NCBI RefSeq assembly: GCF_003173575.1
Contig: NZ_QGNY01000008.1
Span: forward strand, 186,001 to 250,000
Direction of reading: 5' to 3'
DNA length: 64,000 nt
DNA from: Pedobacter paludis
GTDB taxonomy: Bacteria > Bacteroidota > Bacteroidia > Sphingobacteriales > Sphingobacteriaceae
This document shows, piece after piece, positions 1 through 7,041 of this stretch (positions are counted from its first letter, which is position 1; every line of letters begins with the position of its first letter). A program made the position numbers and the translations under genes. The notes beneath the pieces were generated by a model that was given only the letters and a program-made list of their open reading frames with translations, was not told where the DNA came from and did no database searches.

Positions 1-233
1 TATTTTAGTTAATTCTTAATTGATAATTGCCGAATTAAATAGTTATAGTAGACTGCAATGAATATTAAAAAGTTTTACTAATTATCTATTCCCCGCGTCA
101 TGCATTTATTACCGTTGGTTTCAAGCAACGGCGACCAGCTATTAAGCACCTCTTTCTAGTATTTCATACCCATCTCGAAAACGGTCTAAATCAAAAAAAA
201 TAAAATTTTATTAAAATTATTTTCATTTTTCTA
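1..233. other. intergenic, no gene seen
   Basis: No convincing coding region lies here. A short inverted repeat (CCGTTG at 112-117 with CAACGG at 126-131) is visible but has no T-run, so I do not call it a terminator. The rest is AT-rich spacer leading into the promoter at 234-263. A gene upstream of the window may end or start near position 1. Confidence 0.5.
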
Positions 234-263
234 TTGACAAATTAAATTTTGTTATTACATTTG
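234..263 (+). promoter_or_regulatory. Bacteroidota-type promoter of the pheA leader
   Basis: TTG at 234-236 and TACATTTG at 256-263 match the -33 TTG and -7 TAnnTTTG elements recognised by the Bacteroidota primary sigma factor, with a 19-nt gap. Transcription would start near 269-272, only about 10 nt before the leader ORF at 281. Placement in front of a leader peptide and terminator supports it. The start site itself is inferred. Confidence 0.7.
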
Positions 264-280
264 GCTCAACAAAAAAAGAA

Positions 281-346
281 ATGCAAAATAAAAACACATA
301 TTACAGCTTTGGTTACTTTTACTATTTTAGTAAGAGCCGGGGCTAA
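281..346 (+). CDS. Tyr/Phe-rich leader peptide of the pheA attenuator
   Basis: A 21-codon ORF with ATG at 281 and TAA at 344-346. It has five Tyr codons (7, 8, 12, 14, 15) and three Phe codons (10, 13, 16), eight aromatic residues within ten positions, which is far beyond chance for a random ORF. It lies between a consensus promoter and a terminator hairpin just ahead of pheA, as expected for a transcription attenuator that senses charged tRNA-Tyr and tRNA-Phe. The last codons (Ser-Arg-Gly, 335-343) overlap the proposed antiterminator arm. There is no clear Shine-Dalgarno sequence, only an A-rich stretch, which is usual in this phylum. Translation is inferred. Confidence 0.75.
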   Translation: MQNKNTYYSFGYFYYFSKSRG

Positions 347-414
347 TATGCAAAAAGATAGATAACAATATTAAAATGTATAAAAAAGTCCCGGCAAACA
401 GCCGGGACTTTTTT
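336..414 (+). promoter_or_regulatory. attenuator: antiterminator/terminator switch before pheA
   Basis: Segment 336-343 (GCCGGGGC) can pair with 388-395 (GTCCCGGC) over eight positions including one G-U pair. The same 388-395 segment is the 5' arm of the terminator, pairing with 401-408 (GCCGGGAC). The two structures are therefore mutually exclusive. A ribosome stalled at the Tyr/Phe codons (299-328) leaves 336-343 free to form the antiterminator. A ribosome that reaches the stop codon covers 336-343 and lets the terminator form. This is the classical amino-acid attenuation layout; the mechanism here is inferred from sequence. Confidence 0.7.
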
Positions 415-416
415 GT
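382..416 (+). terminator. rho-independent terminator (attenuator)
   Basis: A GC-rich stem of eight or more pairs (388-395 with 401-408, extended by the A-run 382-387 against the T-run) encloses a five-base loop AAACA and is followed by TTTTTTGTTTTT. It ends about 13 nt before the pheA start, so it is placed to control read-through into pheA rather than simply to end an upstream gene. Confidence 0.85.
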
Positions 417-428
417 TTTTATGCAAAA

Positions 429-1262
429 ATGGAAACGAAAAAACGAGTAGCAATTCAAGGTATTAAAGCATCTTTTCATGAAGAGGCTGCATACAAATTC
501 TTCGGAAAAGATATCGAAGCCGTCGAATGTAATTCTTTCAAGGAAACCTGCGATAAGCTTGAAAAAAATGAAGCTGACTTCGTTGTTATGGCCATCGAAA
601 ATTCTATTGCCGGAAGCTTGTTACCAAACTATACGCTCATTCGCGATTACGGTTTCTCAGTTGTTGGGGAAGTTTATCTGCCAATTCAATTGCATTTAAT
701 GGCATTGCCTGGTGTAAAGTTCGAAGACATTAAAATTGTAACCTCTCACCCTATTGCTATTCGTCAATGTATCGATTTCTTTTACGATTATCCACACATT
801 AAAATCGTGGAAAGCAATGATACCGCTGCTTGCGCAAAACGCATTCAAGAAGAAAAGCTTACAGATACAATGGCCATTGCGAATAGTTTAGCCGCAGAAC
901 TGTATGGGTTAAATATATTGGAACGCCGCGTTGAATCGAACAAGAAAAACTATACCCGTTTCCTTATCCTTAAAAAAGACAAAACGGACGAAGGCAAGAA
1001 AATAAACAAAGCATCAATCTGTTTTCAGGTTGGGCACAAAGCGGGCTCTTTGGCAACAGTTTTAAACATCTTTGCAGAACAAGAGGTAAGCTTAACAAAA
1101 ATACAATCTATGCCTGTGCTGGGTAAAAGAAATGAGTACTACTTTTATGTCGACTTAGAATGGCCAAGCACGGAAAAATACGATAAAGCAGTAAGAAAAG
1201 CATTAAAGTACACTTCGAATTTCAACATCCTCGGAGAATATCAGAAGAACGATAAAGTCTGA
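429..1262 (+). CDS. pheA: prephenate dehydratase
   Basis: Converts prephenate to phenylpyruvate, the committed step of phenylalanine synthesis, in the cytoplasm. The 277-residue protein has the PDT catalytic region in the first ~180 residues, with the NDTAAC segment and the NYTRFLIL motif (Thr-Arg-Phe signature). It ends in an ACT regulatory domain (~195-270) with GSLATVL and the following SLTKIQSMP region, where Phe normally binds for feedback inhibition. Length is that of a monofunctional enzyme without a chorismate mutase domain; that activity is supplied by the next gene. ATG at 429 follows the attenuator terminator, so expression is probably controlled by aromatic tRNA charging. Confidence 0.95.
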   Translation: METKKRVAIQGIKASFHEEAAYKFFGKDIEAVECNSFKETCDKLEKNEADFVVMAIENSIAGSLLPNYTLIRDYGFSVVGEVYLPIQLHLMALPGVKFEDIKIVTSHPIAIRQCIDFFYDYPHIKIVESNDTAACAKRIQEEKLTDTMAIANSLAAELYGLNILERRVESNKKNYTRFLILKKDKTDEGKKINKASICFQVGHKAGSLATVLNIFAEQEVSLTKIQSMPVLGKRNEYYFYVDLEWPSTEKYDKAVRKALKYTSNFNILGEYQKNDKV

Positions 1263-1368
1263 AGGAATTAACATTTTAGATTTACGAATTACGATTAAAA
1301 TAAATAAAACTATCAAAACATATCTCCGGACTTCCGACATCGGACTTCCGGACTTCAAAACCCAAAAC
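1263..1368. repeat. short CGGACTTCC repeats in the pheA-DAHPS spacer
   Basis: The spacer carries the block CGGACTTCC repeated at about 1327-1357 (tccggacttccgacatcgg, then the same motif again). It has no ORF or clear promoter. The direct and partly palindromic arrangement suggests a small dispersed repeat rather than a regulatory site. Confidence 0.45.
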
Positions 1369-2508
1369 ATGAAACTTAATTTAAACATCCAACCTTTAAA
1401 CACTTGGTTAAACGTAAACAACGAGCCATTAATTATCTCTGGACCATGCAGTGCAGAAACTGAAGAGCAATTATTAACTACCGCACATTTATTGGCTGCA
1501 ACTGGTAAAGTATCGGTTTTAAGAGCTGGGATTTGGAAACCACGTACTCGTCCGGGAGAGTTTGAAGGAATCGGAAGCATTGGTTTAGAATGGTTAAAAC
1601 GTGCAAAGGCAGAAACAGGCTTACCAACTGCTGTTGAAGTTGCAAATGCAAAACACGTTGAAGAAGCTTTAGCGGCTGGTGTAGACATCCTTTGGATTGG
1701 TGCACGTTCTACTGTAAACCCTTTTACCGTTCAGGAAATTGCTGATGCTTTAAAAGGACATGATGTTCCTGTATTAATTAAAAACCCAGTAAACCCTGAT
1801 TTACAATTGTGGATTGGTGCCATCGAGCGTATCAATGGTGCAGGTATTACTAAAATTGGCGCTATTCACCGTGGCTTCTCTTCTTTCGAGAAAAGCTCTT
1901 TCCGTAACGAACCAATGTGGGAACTTGCTATTCAGTTAAAAACTTTATGCCCTGAATTACCAATCATTAACGATCCAAGTCATATTTGTGGTAACCGTGA
2001 GTTAATCCCTTACATTTCTCAAAAAGCATTGGATTTAGATATGCAAGGTTTAATGATCGAATCTCACGTTGATCCTTCAGTTGCATGGACAGATGCTAAA
2101 CAACAGGTTACCCCTGCAGCTTTAGCCGAATTGGTTGATCGCTTAACCGTTCGCGAACCGGAATCTACAAACGAAGCTTTTGTAGATAAACTGGCAGATC
2201 TACGTAAATCTATAGATAAAATTGATGATATCTTATTGCAAAAATTAGGTGAGCGTATGGCTATTGTTGAAAAAATAGGCGAGTTCAAACGCGATAATCA
2301 AGTAACCATTTTACAGGTTAACCGTTGGGATGCCATCATTAAAAAAGGACATGCTTTTGCAAAGGCTTTAAAATTAGATTTAAACTTTACAGAAAAATTC
2401 CTTGAATTAATGCACGGTGAATCTATCCGCAAACAAACTGAGATAATGAACGCCGGTAAAGTTGCTCAAGGTATTGCAGCAGAACAACATACTGAAGTAA
2501 AAGCATAA
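1369..2508 (+). CDS. bifunctional DAHP synthase / chorismate mutase
   Basis: A 379-residue fusion. Residues ~20-255 are a class I (KDO8P-synthase-like) 3-deoxy-7-phosphoheptulonate synthase with GPCSAET, RAGIWKPRTRPGEFEG, KNPVNPD and DPSHICGNRE, covering phosphoenolpyruvate, erythrose 4-phosphate and metal binding. Residues ~265-360 are an AroQ-type (all-helical, type II) chorismate mutase with the LRKSIDKIDDILLQKLGERM helix. It therefore catalyses the first step of the shikimate pathway and the branch step to prephenate, which the upstream pheA product consumes. This fusion is common in Bacteroidota. The mutase domain usually allows feedback control by prephenate; that is family knowledge, not visible here. 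Confidence 0.94.
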   Translation: MKLNLNIQPLNTWLNVNNEPLIISGPCSAETEEQLLTTAHLLAATGKVSVLRAGIWKPRTRPGEFEGIGSIGLEWLKRAKAETGLPTAVEVANAKHVEEALAAGVDILWIGARSTVNPFTVQEIADALKGHDVPVLIKNPVNPDLQLWIGAIERINGAGITKIGAIHRGFSSFEKSSFRNEPMWELAIQLKTLCPELPIINDPSHICGNRELIPYISQKALDLDMQGLMIESHVDPSVAWTDAKQQVTPAALAELVDRLTVREPESTNEAFVDKLADLRKSIDKIDDILLQKLGERMAIVEKIGEFKRDNQVTILQVNRWDAIIKKGHAFAKALKLDLNFTEKFLELMHGESIRKQTEIMNAGKVAQGIAAEQHTEVKA

Positions 2509-2784
2509 TTAAGGTAGAGAATTAAAAGGTTTAAGGCAGAAGGTTTAAGGTTGAAAGCTTAAAGACCGGAACCCTAAAACACTTCGTCATTGCGAGGTAC
2601 GAAGCAATCTTAAAGCGTAAAGCATTTAAAATTTCTTAACCTCTAATTACGATTAATAAAATTAATGGTGTAATACCTTAAGAATTGCCATTCTGAGCTT
2701 GTTGAAGAACTTTTTAAAATTGTTTCGACAGGCTCAACATGACAACCGCTTAAGACAATCCATTGAGTATAAAACAAAAATAAA
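2509..2784. repeat. spacer with dispersed palindromic repeats
   Basis: Between DAHPS-CM and aroA. It contains short AAGGTTTAAGG-type direct repeats (~2525-2560), a single arm CGTCATTGCGAGGTACGAAG (~2585-2604), and a full inverted repeat at 2687-2746 whose arms read CTGAGCTTGTTGAAGAAC and TTTCGACAGGCTCAACATG. The inverted repeat belongs to the same family as 5269-5328 and 13903-13961. No gene is seen. Confidence 0.65.
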
Positions 2785-4056
2785 ATGTCAAAAAATGCCT
2801 TAGTTTCTTTTAAAGGAACCAAGAATATTAATACGGAAATCCAATTAACAGGCTCAAAAAGCGAATGTAATCGAGCTCTGATTATTAGTGCTTTAAGCAA
2901 AAAATTGGTTAAGGTAGAAAACTTATCAAATGCCGCTGATACAGTAACTTTAAACGGCATTCTGAATAATCTGGAAGAAGAATTAGAAGTTGAAATTCAA
3001 GAATCAAAAACGGTAGATGTTGGTCCAGCAGGAACAGCAATGCGGTTTTTATCGGCTTATTTATCGGCTAAAAACGGCAACTTTTTGTTAACCGGAACCG
3101 AACGGATGAAACAGCGCCCAATTGGAATTTTAGCAGAAGCTTTAAAAACAATCGGCGCTGATATTTCTTACGCAGAAAACGAGGGCTTTCCTCCTTTGGC
3201 CATTAATGGGCCATTGAGCCAAAAAACATCCCAAGTAAAAATAAAAGGAGATGTAAGCAGTCAATATATTTCGGCATTGTTAATGATTGCACCAACGCTT
3301 CAACAGGGGTTAACTTTGGAAATTGAAGGAGAGCTTACCTCTAAACCTTATGTTGATATGACCTTAGATATGCTTGCAGAAGTTGGGATTGAACATTCAT
3401 GGAATGAAAATTCAATTTCTATAGCACCACAATCTTTTAAAGCTGGAACATTGATAGTTGAGCCCGATTGGAGTGCTGCATCTTATTGGTACAGCATTGT
3501 AGCTTTGGCGGAAGAGGCTGAAATCAGTTTACCTGCTTTGAAAGCGAAAAGCTTGCAAGGTGATAGCCAAATCCAAAAAATCATGAAGATTTTCGGAATC
3601 GCGACAGAAAAAACTGAAAAAGGAGTTTCAATCAGCAATTTGGGATTATCTTTAGAAACCAACCAAATTCTAGATTTAAAAACCTGTCCTGATTTAGCAC
3701 AAACGATAGTTGTAATTGCTGCCGCATTAGGTAAGAACATGTCTTTTACTGGTCTTGAAACTTTAAAAATTAAAGAAACCAACCGTATTGCCGCCTTGCA
3801 AAATGAACTGGCTAAAATTGGTGTAACACTAAATGAAGACAATTTGGTATACACGTTAAATACCGATGAGCTTCACTTTCCTGAAAAAATTACCATCGCA
3901 ACTTACGAAGATCACCGTATGGCGATGGCTTTTGCACCGCTTGCATTATTAATAGATGAAGTTGAGATTGAAGAAATGCAGGTTGTAGAAAAATCTTATC
4001 CTTATTTTTGGGAAGATTTGAAAAAAGCAGGATTTTCTGTTGAGGAAAAAAGATAA
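2785..4056 (+). CDS. aroA: 3-phosphoshikimate 1-carboxyvinyltransferase (EPSP synthase)
   Basis: Transfers the enolpyruvyl group of phosphoenolpyruvate to shikimate 3-phosphate, the sixth step to chorismate. The 423-residue sequence shows the two-lobed EPSPS pattern: LTGSKSECNRALIISAL near the N-terminus (phosphate and shikimate binding lysine), PAGTAMRFLSAYL (~80-90), QRPIGILAEAL, a central DWSAASYWY and the C-terminal TYEDHRMAMAFAPLAL. It is a little shorter than the enterobacterial enzyme, as is usual in Bacteroidota. It lies in the aromatic cluster with a 276-bp repeat-containing gap upstream, so it may have its own promoter. Confidence 0.94.
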   Translation: MSKNALVSFKGTKNINTEIQLTGSKSECNRALIISALSKKLVKVENLSNAADTVTLNGILNNLEEELEVEIQESKTVDVGPAGTAMRFLSAYLSAKNGNFLLTGTERMKQRPIGILAEALKTIGADISYAENEGFPPLAINGPLSQKTSQVKIKGDVSSQYISALLMIAPTLQQGLTLEIEGELTSKPYVDMTLDMLAEVGIEHSWNENSISIAPQSFKAGTLIVEPDWSAASYWYSIVALAEEAEISLPALKAKSLQGDSQIQKIMKIFGIATEKTEKGVSISNLGLSLETNQILDLKTCPDLAQTIVVIAAALGKNMSFTGLETLKIKETNRIAALQNELAKIGVTLNEDNLVYTLNTDELHFPEKITIATYEDHRMAMAFAPLALLIDEVEIEEMQVVEKSYPYFWEDLKKAGFSVEEKR

Positions 4057-4161
4057 AAGAGCAAAGAATAAAGATTAAAAAACAATAAAAGCAAACTAGA
4101 CTTTATGTTTTTAAATGGACTATCCCATTCTAAATTCTAAAATCTAAAATCTAAAATACAA

Positions 4162-5259
4162 ATGGCAGGCAACTCATTCGGACAACTATTTCGCATAACC
4201 ACCTTTGGCGAATCTCATGGCGTAGCTATTGGAGTAATTATTGATGGTTGCCCGGCGCAATTGGATCTTGATATGGATTTTATTCAATCAGAGTTGGATA
4301 AACGCAAACCAGGTCAATCTAAAATTACTACGCAAAGAAAAGAAAGTGATACGGTACAGATTTTATCTGGCGTTTTTGAAGGAAAAAGTACAGGAACACC
4401 AATTGCTTTGCTAATTCCCAATGAGGATCAACGCTCAAAAGATTACGGACATAATGTTGATGTGTATCGCCCAAGCCACGCAGATTATGTTTACGACGCA
4501 AAATATGGTATTCGTGATCATCGCGGTGGTGGCCGTTCTTCAGCTCGAGAAACTGCTGCACGTGTAGCTGCAGGAGCAATTGCAAAATTGTTTTTAAAAC
4601 AACAAGGCATTGAAATTTTTGCGCATGTAACTTCTGTTGGAACAATTGAAGCACCAAATTTAGAAAGCAACGACTTATCAGCTTTGCTAAACATTAGAGA
4701 AGAAAATATTGTACGTTGTGCTGATCCTGCAACTGCGCATGAGATGATTGAATTTATTGATTCAGTTAGAAAAGATGGCGATACGGTTGGTGGCAAAATT
4801 AGTTGCGTAATTAAAGGTTGCCCAGCAGGTTTGGGTGAACCTGTTTTTGATAAGCTTCATGCCGATTTAGGCAAGGCCATGTTGAGCATAAATGCCGTTC
4901 ATGGCTTCGAATATGGCTCTGGTTTTGCCGGAAGTGAGTTAAGAGGTTCACAACATAACGATATCCCACAGCCAAAAGCTCCAGATTCGAATGTATTTAA
5001 AACCACTACCAATTTTGCCGGTGGTATTTTAGGTGGCATTTCTAACGGAATGGACATTACTTTTAAAGTAGCTTTTAAGCCGGTTGCTACTATTATGCTC
5101 AATCAGCAAACCATTAATGCTGCAGGCGAAGCTTCTGAAATTAAAGGAAAAGGCCGCCACGATCCATGCGTTGTACCACGAGCTGTGGTAATTGTAGAAG
5201 CAATGGCTGCCCTGGTTCTGGCCGATCAGTTTTTAAGAAATAAAGCGAGTATAATTTAA
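4162..5259 (+). CDS. aroC: chorismate synthase
   Basis: Removes phosphate from EPSP to give chorismate using reduced FMN. The 365-residue protein has all three family signatures: TTFGESHGVAIGVIIDG at the N-terminus, DHRGGGRSSARETAARVAAG (~115-134), and the C-terminal GKGRHDPCVVPRAVVIVEAMAA. The Arg and His residues that bind FMN and EPSP are present. It closes the shikimate cluster; the remaining steps (aroB, aroD, aroE, aroK) are not in the window. A palindromic repeat 10 nt after the stop codon may act as a 3' stabiliser or terminator. Confidence 0.96.
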   Translation: MAGNSFGQLFRITTFGESHGVAIGVIIDGCPAQLDLDMDFIQSELDKRKPGQSKITTQRKESDTVQILSGVFEGKSTGTPIALLIPNEDQRSKDYGHNVDVYRPSHADYVYDAKYGIRDHRGGGRSSARETAARVAAGAIAKLFLKQQGIEIFAHVTSVGTIEAPNLESNDLSALLNIREENIVRCADPATAHEMIEFIDSVRKDGDTVGGKISCVIKGCPAGLGEPVFDKLHADLGKAMLSINAVHGFEYGSGFAGSELRGSQHNDIPQPKAPDSNVFKTTTNFAGGILGGISNGMDITFKVAFKPVATIMLNQQTINAAGEASEIKGKGRHDPCVVPRAVVIVEAMAALVLADQFLRNKASII

Positions 5260-5268
5260 AACTTCATG

Positions 5269-5328
5269 TGTCACCCTGAGCTTGTCGAAGAACTTTACAA
5301 CGGTCTTCGACAAGCTCAGACTGACAAT
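5269..5328. repeat. REP-like inverted repeat
   Basis: Arms CCTGAGCTTGTCGAAGA (5274-5290) and TCTTCGACAAGCTCAG (5304-5319) are near-perfect reverse complements around a short loop. This is one of at least three full copies in the window (2687-2746, 13903-13961) plus a partial copy at the right edge. It sits directly after aroC, as bacterial REP elements often sit at the 3' ends of genes. Confidence 0.75.
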
Positions 5329-5392
5329 AATAACAGTTTATTAAATCATATTTTTTCAAGTTTAATTTGCCTTTTAGCTAAGCCTAAGTATT

Positions 5393-5538
5393 GTTTCTAC
5401 GTTCTACTTTAATCGGCCTAACAAATTTTTGGGCATGCAGTAACCAAGCCAACGTAAAAACTTTAAAACAAAAATTTTCAGCCGGGAGTTTTGCTTCTTT
5501 TGCGATCAAAAGAAGAAAGCCTGTCCGGCTAGGACAAA
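5393..5538 (+). repeat. structured intergenic repeat, copy A
   Basis: About 145 bp shared with 50683-50834. Conserved blocks are GTTCTACTTTA plus CGGCCTAACAAATTTTTGGG (5401-5432), ACAAAAATTTTCAGCCGG (5468-5485), a perfect hairpin CTTCTTTTG-CGAT-CAAAAGAAG (5494-5515), and GTCCGGCTAGGACAAA (5523-5538). The first two blocks pair with each other (AAATTTTTG with CAAAAATTT) around a variable middle. The last block folds as GTCC/GGAC. Codons across it are not conserved with copy B, so the short ORF spanning it is not a gene. It ends 9 nt before the DUF1684 start. Function unknown. Confidence 0.7.
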
Positions 5539-5547
5539 TAAGACACT

Positions 5548-6156
5548 ATGAAACTCCTCCCTATTCTATTACTTTTATTTAGCCTAAATTCGTTTGCTCA
5601 ATCTTATTTAGAAAAAATTGAGAAACACAGAGAAAGCTATAAGCAAGATTTCGTAAAGGAAACGAACTCTCCTTTGAAAGAGGAAGACCTTAAAAGTCTT
5701 CATTTCTATGATGCAGACAGTACATTCGTTGTTTCAGCTGAGGTTGAAATCCTAAAAAACGAGAAAATTTTCAAAATGCCTACTTATGATGGAACAAGTA
5801 AGGAGTTTTACAGATACGCGAAAGTGAGTTTCAATTTAAATGGCAAAAATCTTCAAATGACTTTGTATAAGAATATTGCTCTAGCCGGTAATCCATTATA
5901 TAAAAATCTTTTGTTTCTTCCTTTTACTGATGAAACAAACAATAAAGAAACTTATGGCGGTGGAAGATATATTGATTTGAGCTCAAAGGAAATCAAAAAC
6001 AATAAAATTGAGATTGATTTTAACAAAGCTTACAATCCTTATTGCGCTTACAGTGATGGCTATCGTTGCCCTGTTCCACCTGAAGAAAATGATTTGCAAC
6101 TGGAAATTAAAGCTGGAGAAAAACTTTATACCGGAGAAAAAAAACATAAACAATAA
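5548..6156 (+). CDS. DUF1684 exported protein
   Basis: A 202-residue protein with a clear signal peptide (residues 1-18, ending SFAQS), so it is exported. The body matches the DUF1684 family as I know it: PFTDETNNKETYGGGRYIDL, DFNKAYNPYCAYSDGYRCPVPPEEN and LEIKAGEK are its conserved blocks. The paired Cys in PYCAY and YRCPVPP could bind a metal or form a disulfide. No biochemical role is established that I can name. It starts just after structured repeat copy A and stands alone between aroC and a LytTR regulator. Confidence 0.85.
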   Translation: MKLLPILLLLFSLNSFAQSYLEKIEKHRESYKQDFVKETNSPLKEEDLKSLHFYDADSTFVVSAEVEILKNEKIFKMPTYDGTSKEFYRYAKVSFNLNGKNLQMTLYKNIALAGNPLYKNLLFLPFTDETNNKETYGGGRYIDLSSKEIKNNKIEIDFNKAYNPYCAYSDGYRCPVPPEENDLQLEIKAGEKLYTGEKKHKQ

Positions 6157-6287
6157 AACAAAACACCATCAAATTGTGTCAATTATTGTTTACAAAAAGG
6201 TTAAAAATACCTTTTTTAGTTAAAGTTTAAACAGTTATCTTTAATTCCTGTATTATTATTATTGCATTTTATAAATCAGTCCCCTAA

Positions 6288-7037
6288 ATGATGTATAGTT
6301 GTTTAATAGTAGATGATAACGAGATTGAAAGAGATGCGATTGAAATGCACCTCAAAAAAATCTCTTCACTACGAATTGTTGCGGTTTGTACCAATGGTAT
6401 AGAAGCAGCAGCGTTTTTAAATAAAAACGATGTTGATATCGTCTTTTCTGATATTGATATGCCTGAGCTTTCAGGAATGTCTCTTTTAAAAACCTTAAAA
6501 AAACAACCTCAGTTTGTATTTATTACTTCTCACAGCCATTATGCTGCAGAAAGTTTTAATCTGGACGCTATAGATTTTATTGTTAAGCCCGCAACATTCG
6601 AAAGATTGTTAAAAGCGGCCAACAAAGCAATAGAATATATTGATTTAAAAAATTTGGTTGGAAAGGAAACCGTAGAAGAGGTTACACAAACCAATGCAGA
6701 CGATTTCTTTTTCTTTAGAGAAACCAAGGGAATTAGCAAATTAAAGTACGATGATGTAATCTATATTGAAAGCATGGGAGATTTCTCGAAGATTTACACA
6801 GGTGATGATAAGCATGTTGTACTGGTAAGTCTTAAAAATTTAGAAAAACAATTACCCTCACATATTTTTAGAAGAGTACACAAACAATACATCATCAACA
6901 TTAATCACATTACAACCTTAACCAATCACGAGGTTCATTTGGATTTTAACTTTACTGTACCCATTAGTGCGTCAAATAGACAGGAATTGTTAGAAAAATC
7001 TATTGAGAAAAAGACTCTTTCTAGATTTATGAAATAG
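6288..7037 (+). CDS. LytTR-family response regulator
   Basis: A 249-residue two-component regulator. Residues 1-~120 form a receiver domain with the acidic pair D9-D10, the phosphoacceptor Asp in FSDIDMP (D55) and the conserved Lys in IVKPA. Residues ~145-245 form a LytTR DNA-binding domain, with FFFRETKGISKLKYDDVIYIESMGDFSKIYT and FRRVHKQYIININHI typical of the family. It probably binds promoter DNA as a dimer after phosphorylation. It is convergent with the histidine kinase at 7042-9396, with four bases between them. Whether the two are partners is inferred only from proximity. Two ATGs in tandem occur at 6288 and 6291. Confidence 0.93.
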   Translation: MMYSCLIVDDNEIERDAIEMHLKKISSLRIVAVCTNGIEAAAFLNKNDVDIVFSDIDMPELSGMSLLKTLKKQPQFVFITSHSHYAAESFNLDAIDFIVKPATFERLLKAANKAIEYIDLKNLVGKETVEEVTQTNADDFFFFRETKGISKLKYDDVIYIESMGDFSKIYTGDDKHVVLVSLKNLEKQLPSHIFRRVHKQYIININHITTLTNHEVHLDFNFTVPISASNRQELLEKSIEKKTLSRFMK

Positions 7038-7041
7038 TCTG

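Noticed and set aside
112..131. hairpin CCGTTG...CAACGG
   Set aside because: Short six-pair stem without a T-run; too weak to call a terminator or operator.
1203..1688. 161-codon minus-strand ORF
   Set aside because: It lies antisense to the end of pheA and the start of DAHPS-CM, both certain genes, and its product has no recognisable domain or sensible composition.
2643..2960. 105-codon minus-strand ORF before aroA
   Set aside because: It covers a REP-like palindrome and the antisense of the aroA start; no family resemblance.
5391..5582. 63-codon plus-strand ORF
   Set aside because: It runs through structured repeat copy A and overlaps the DUF1684 signal peptide; reading frame is not preserved in copy B.
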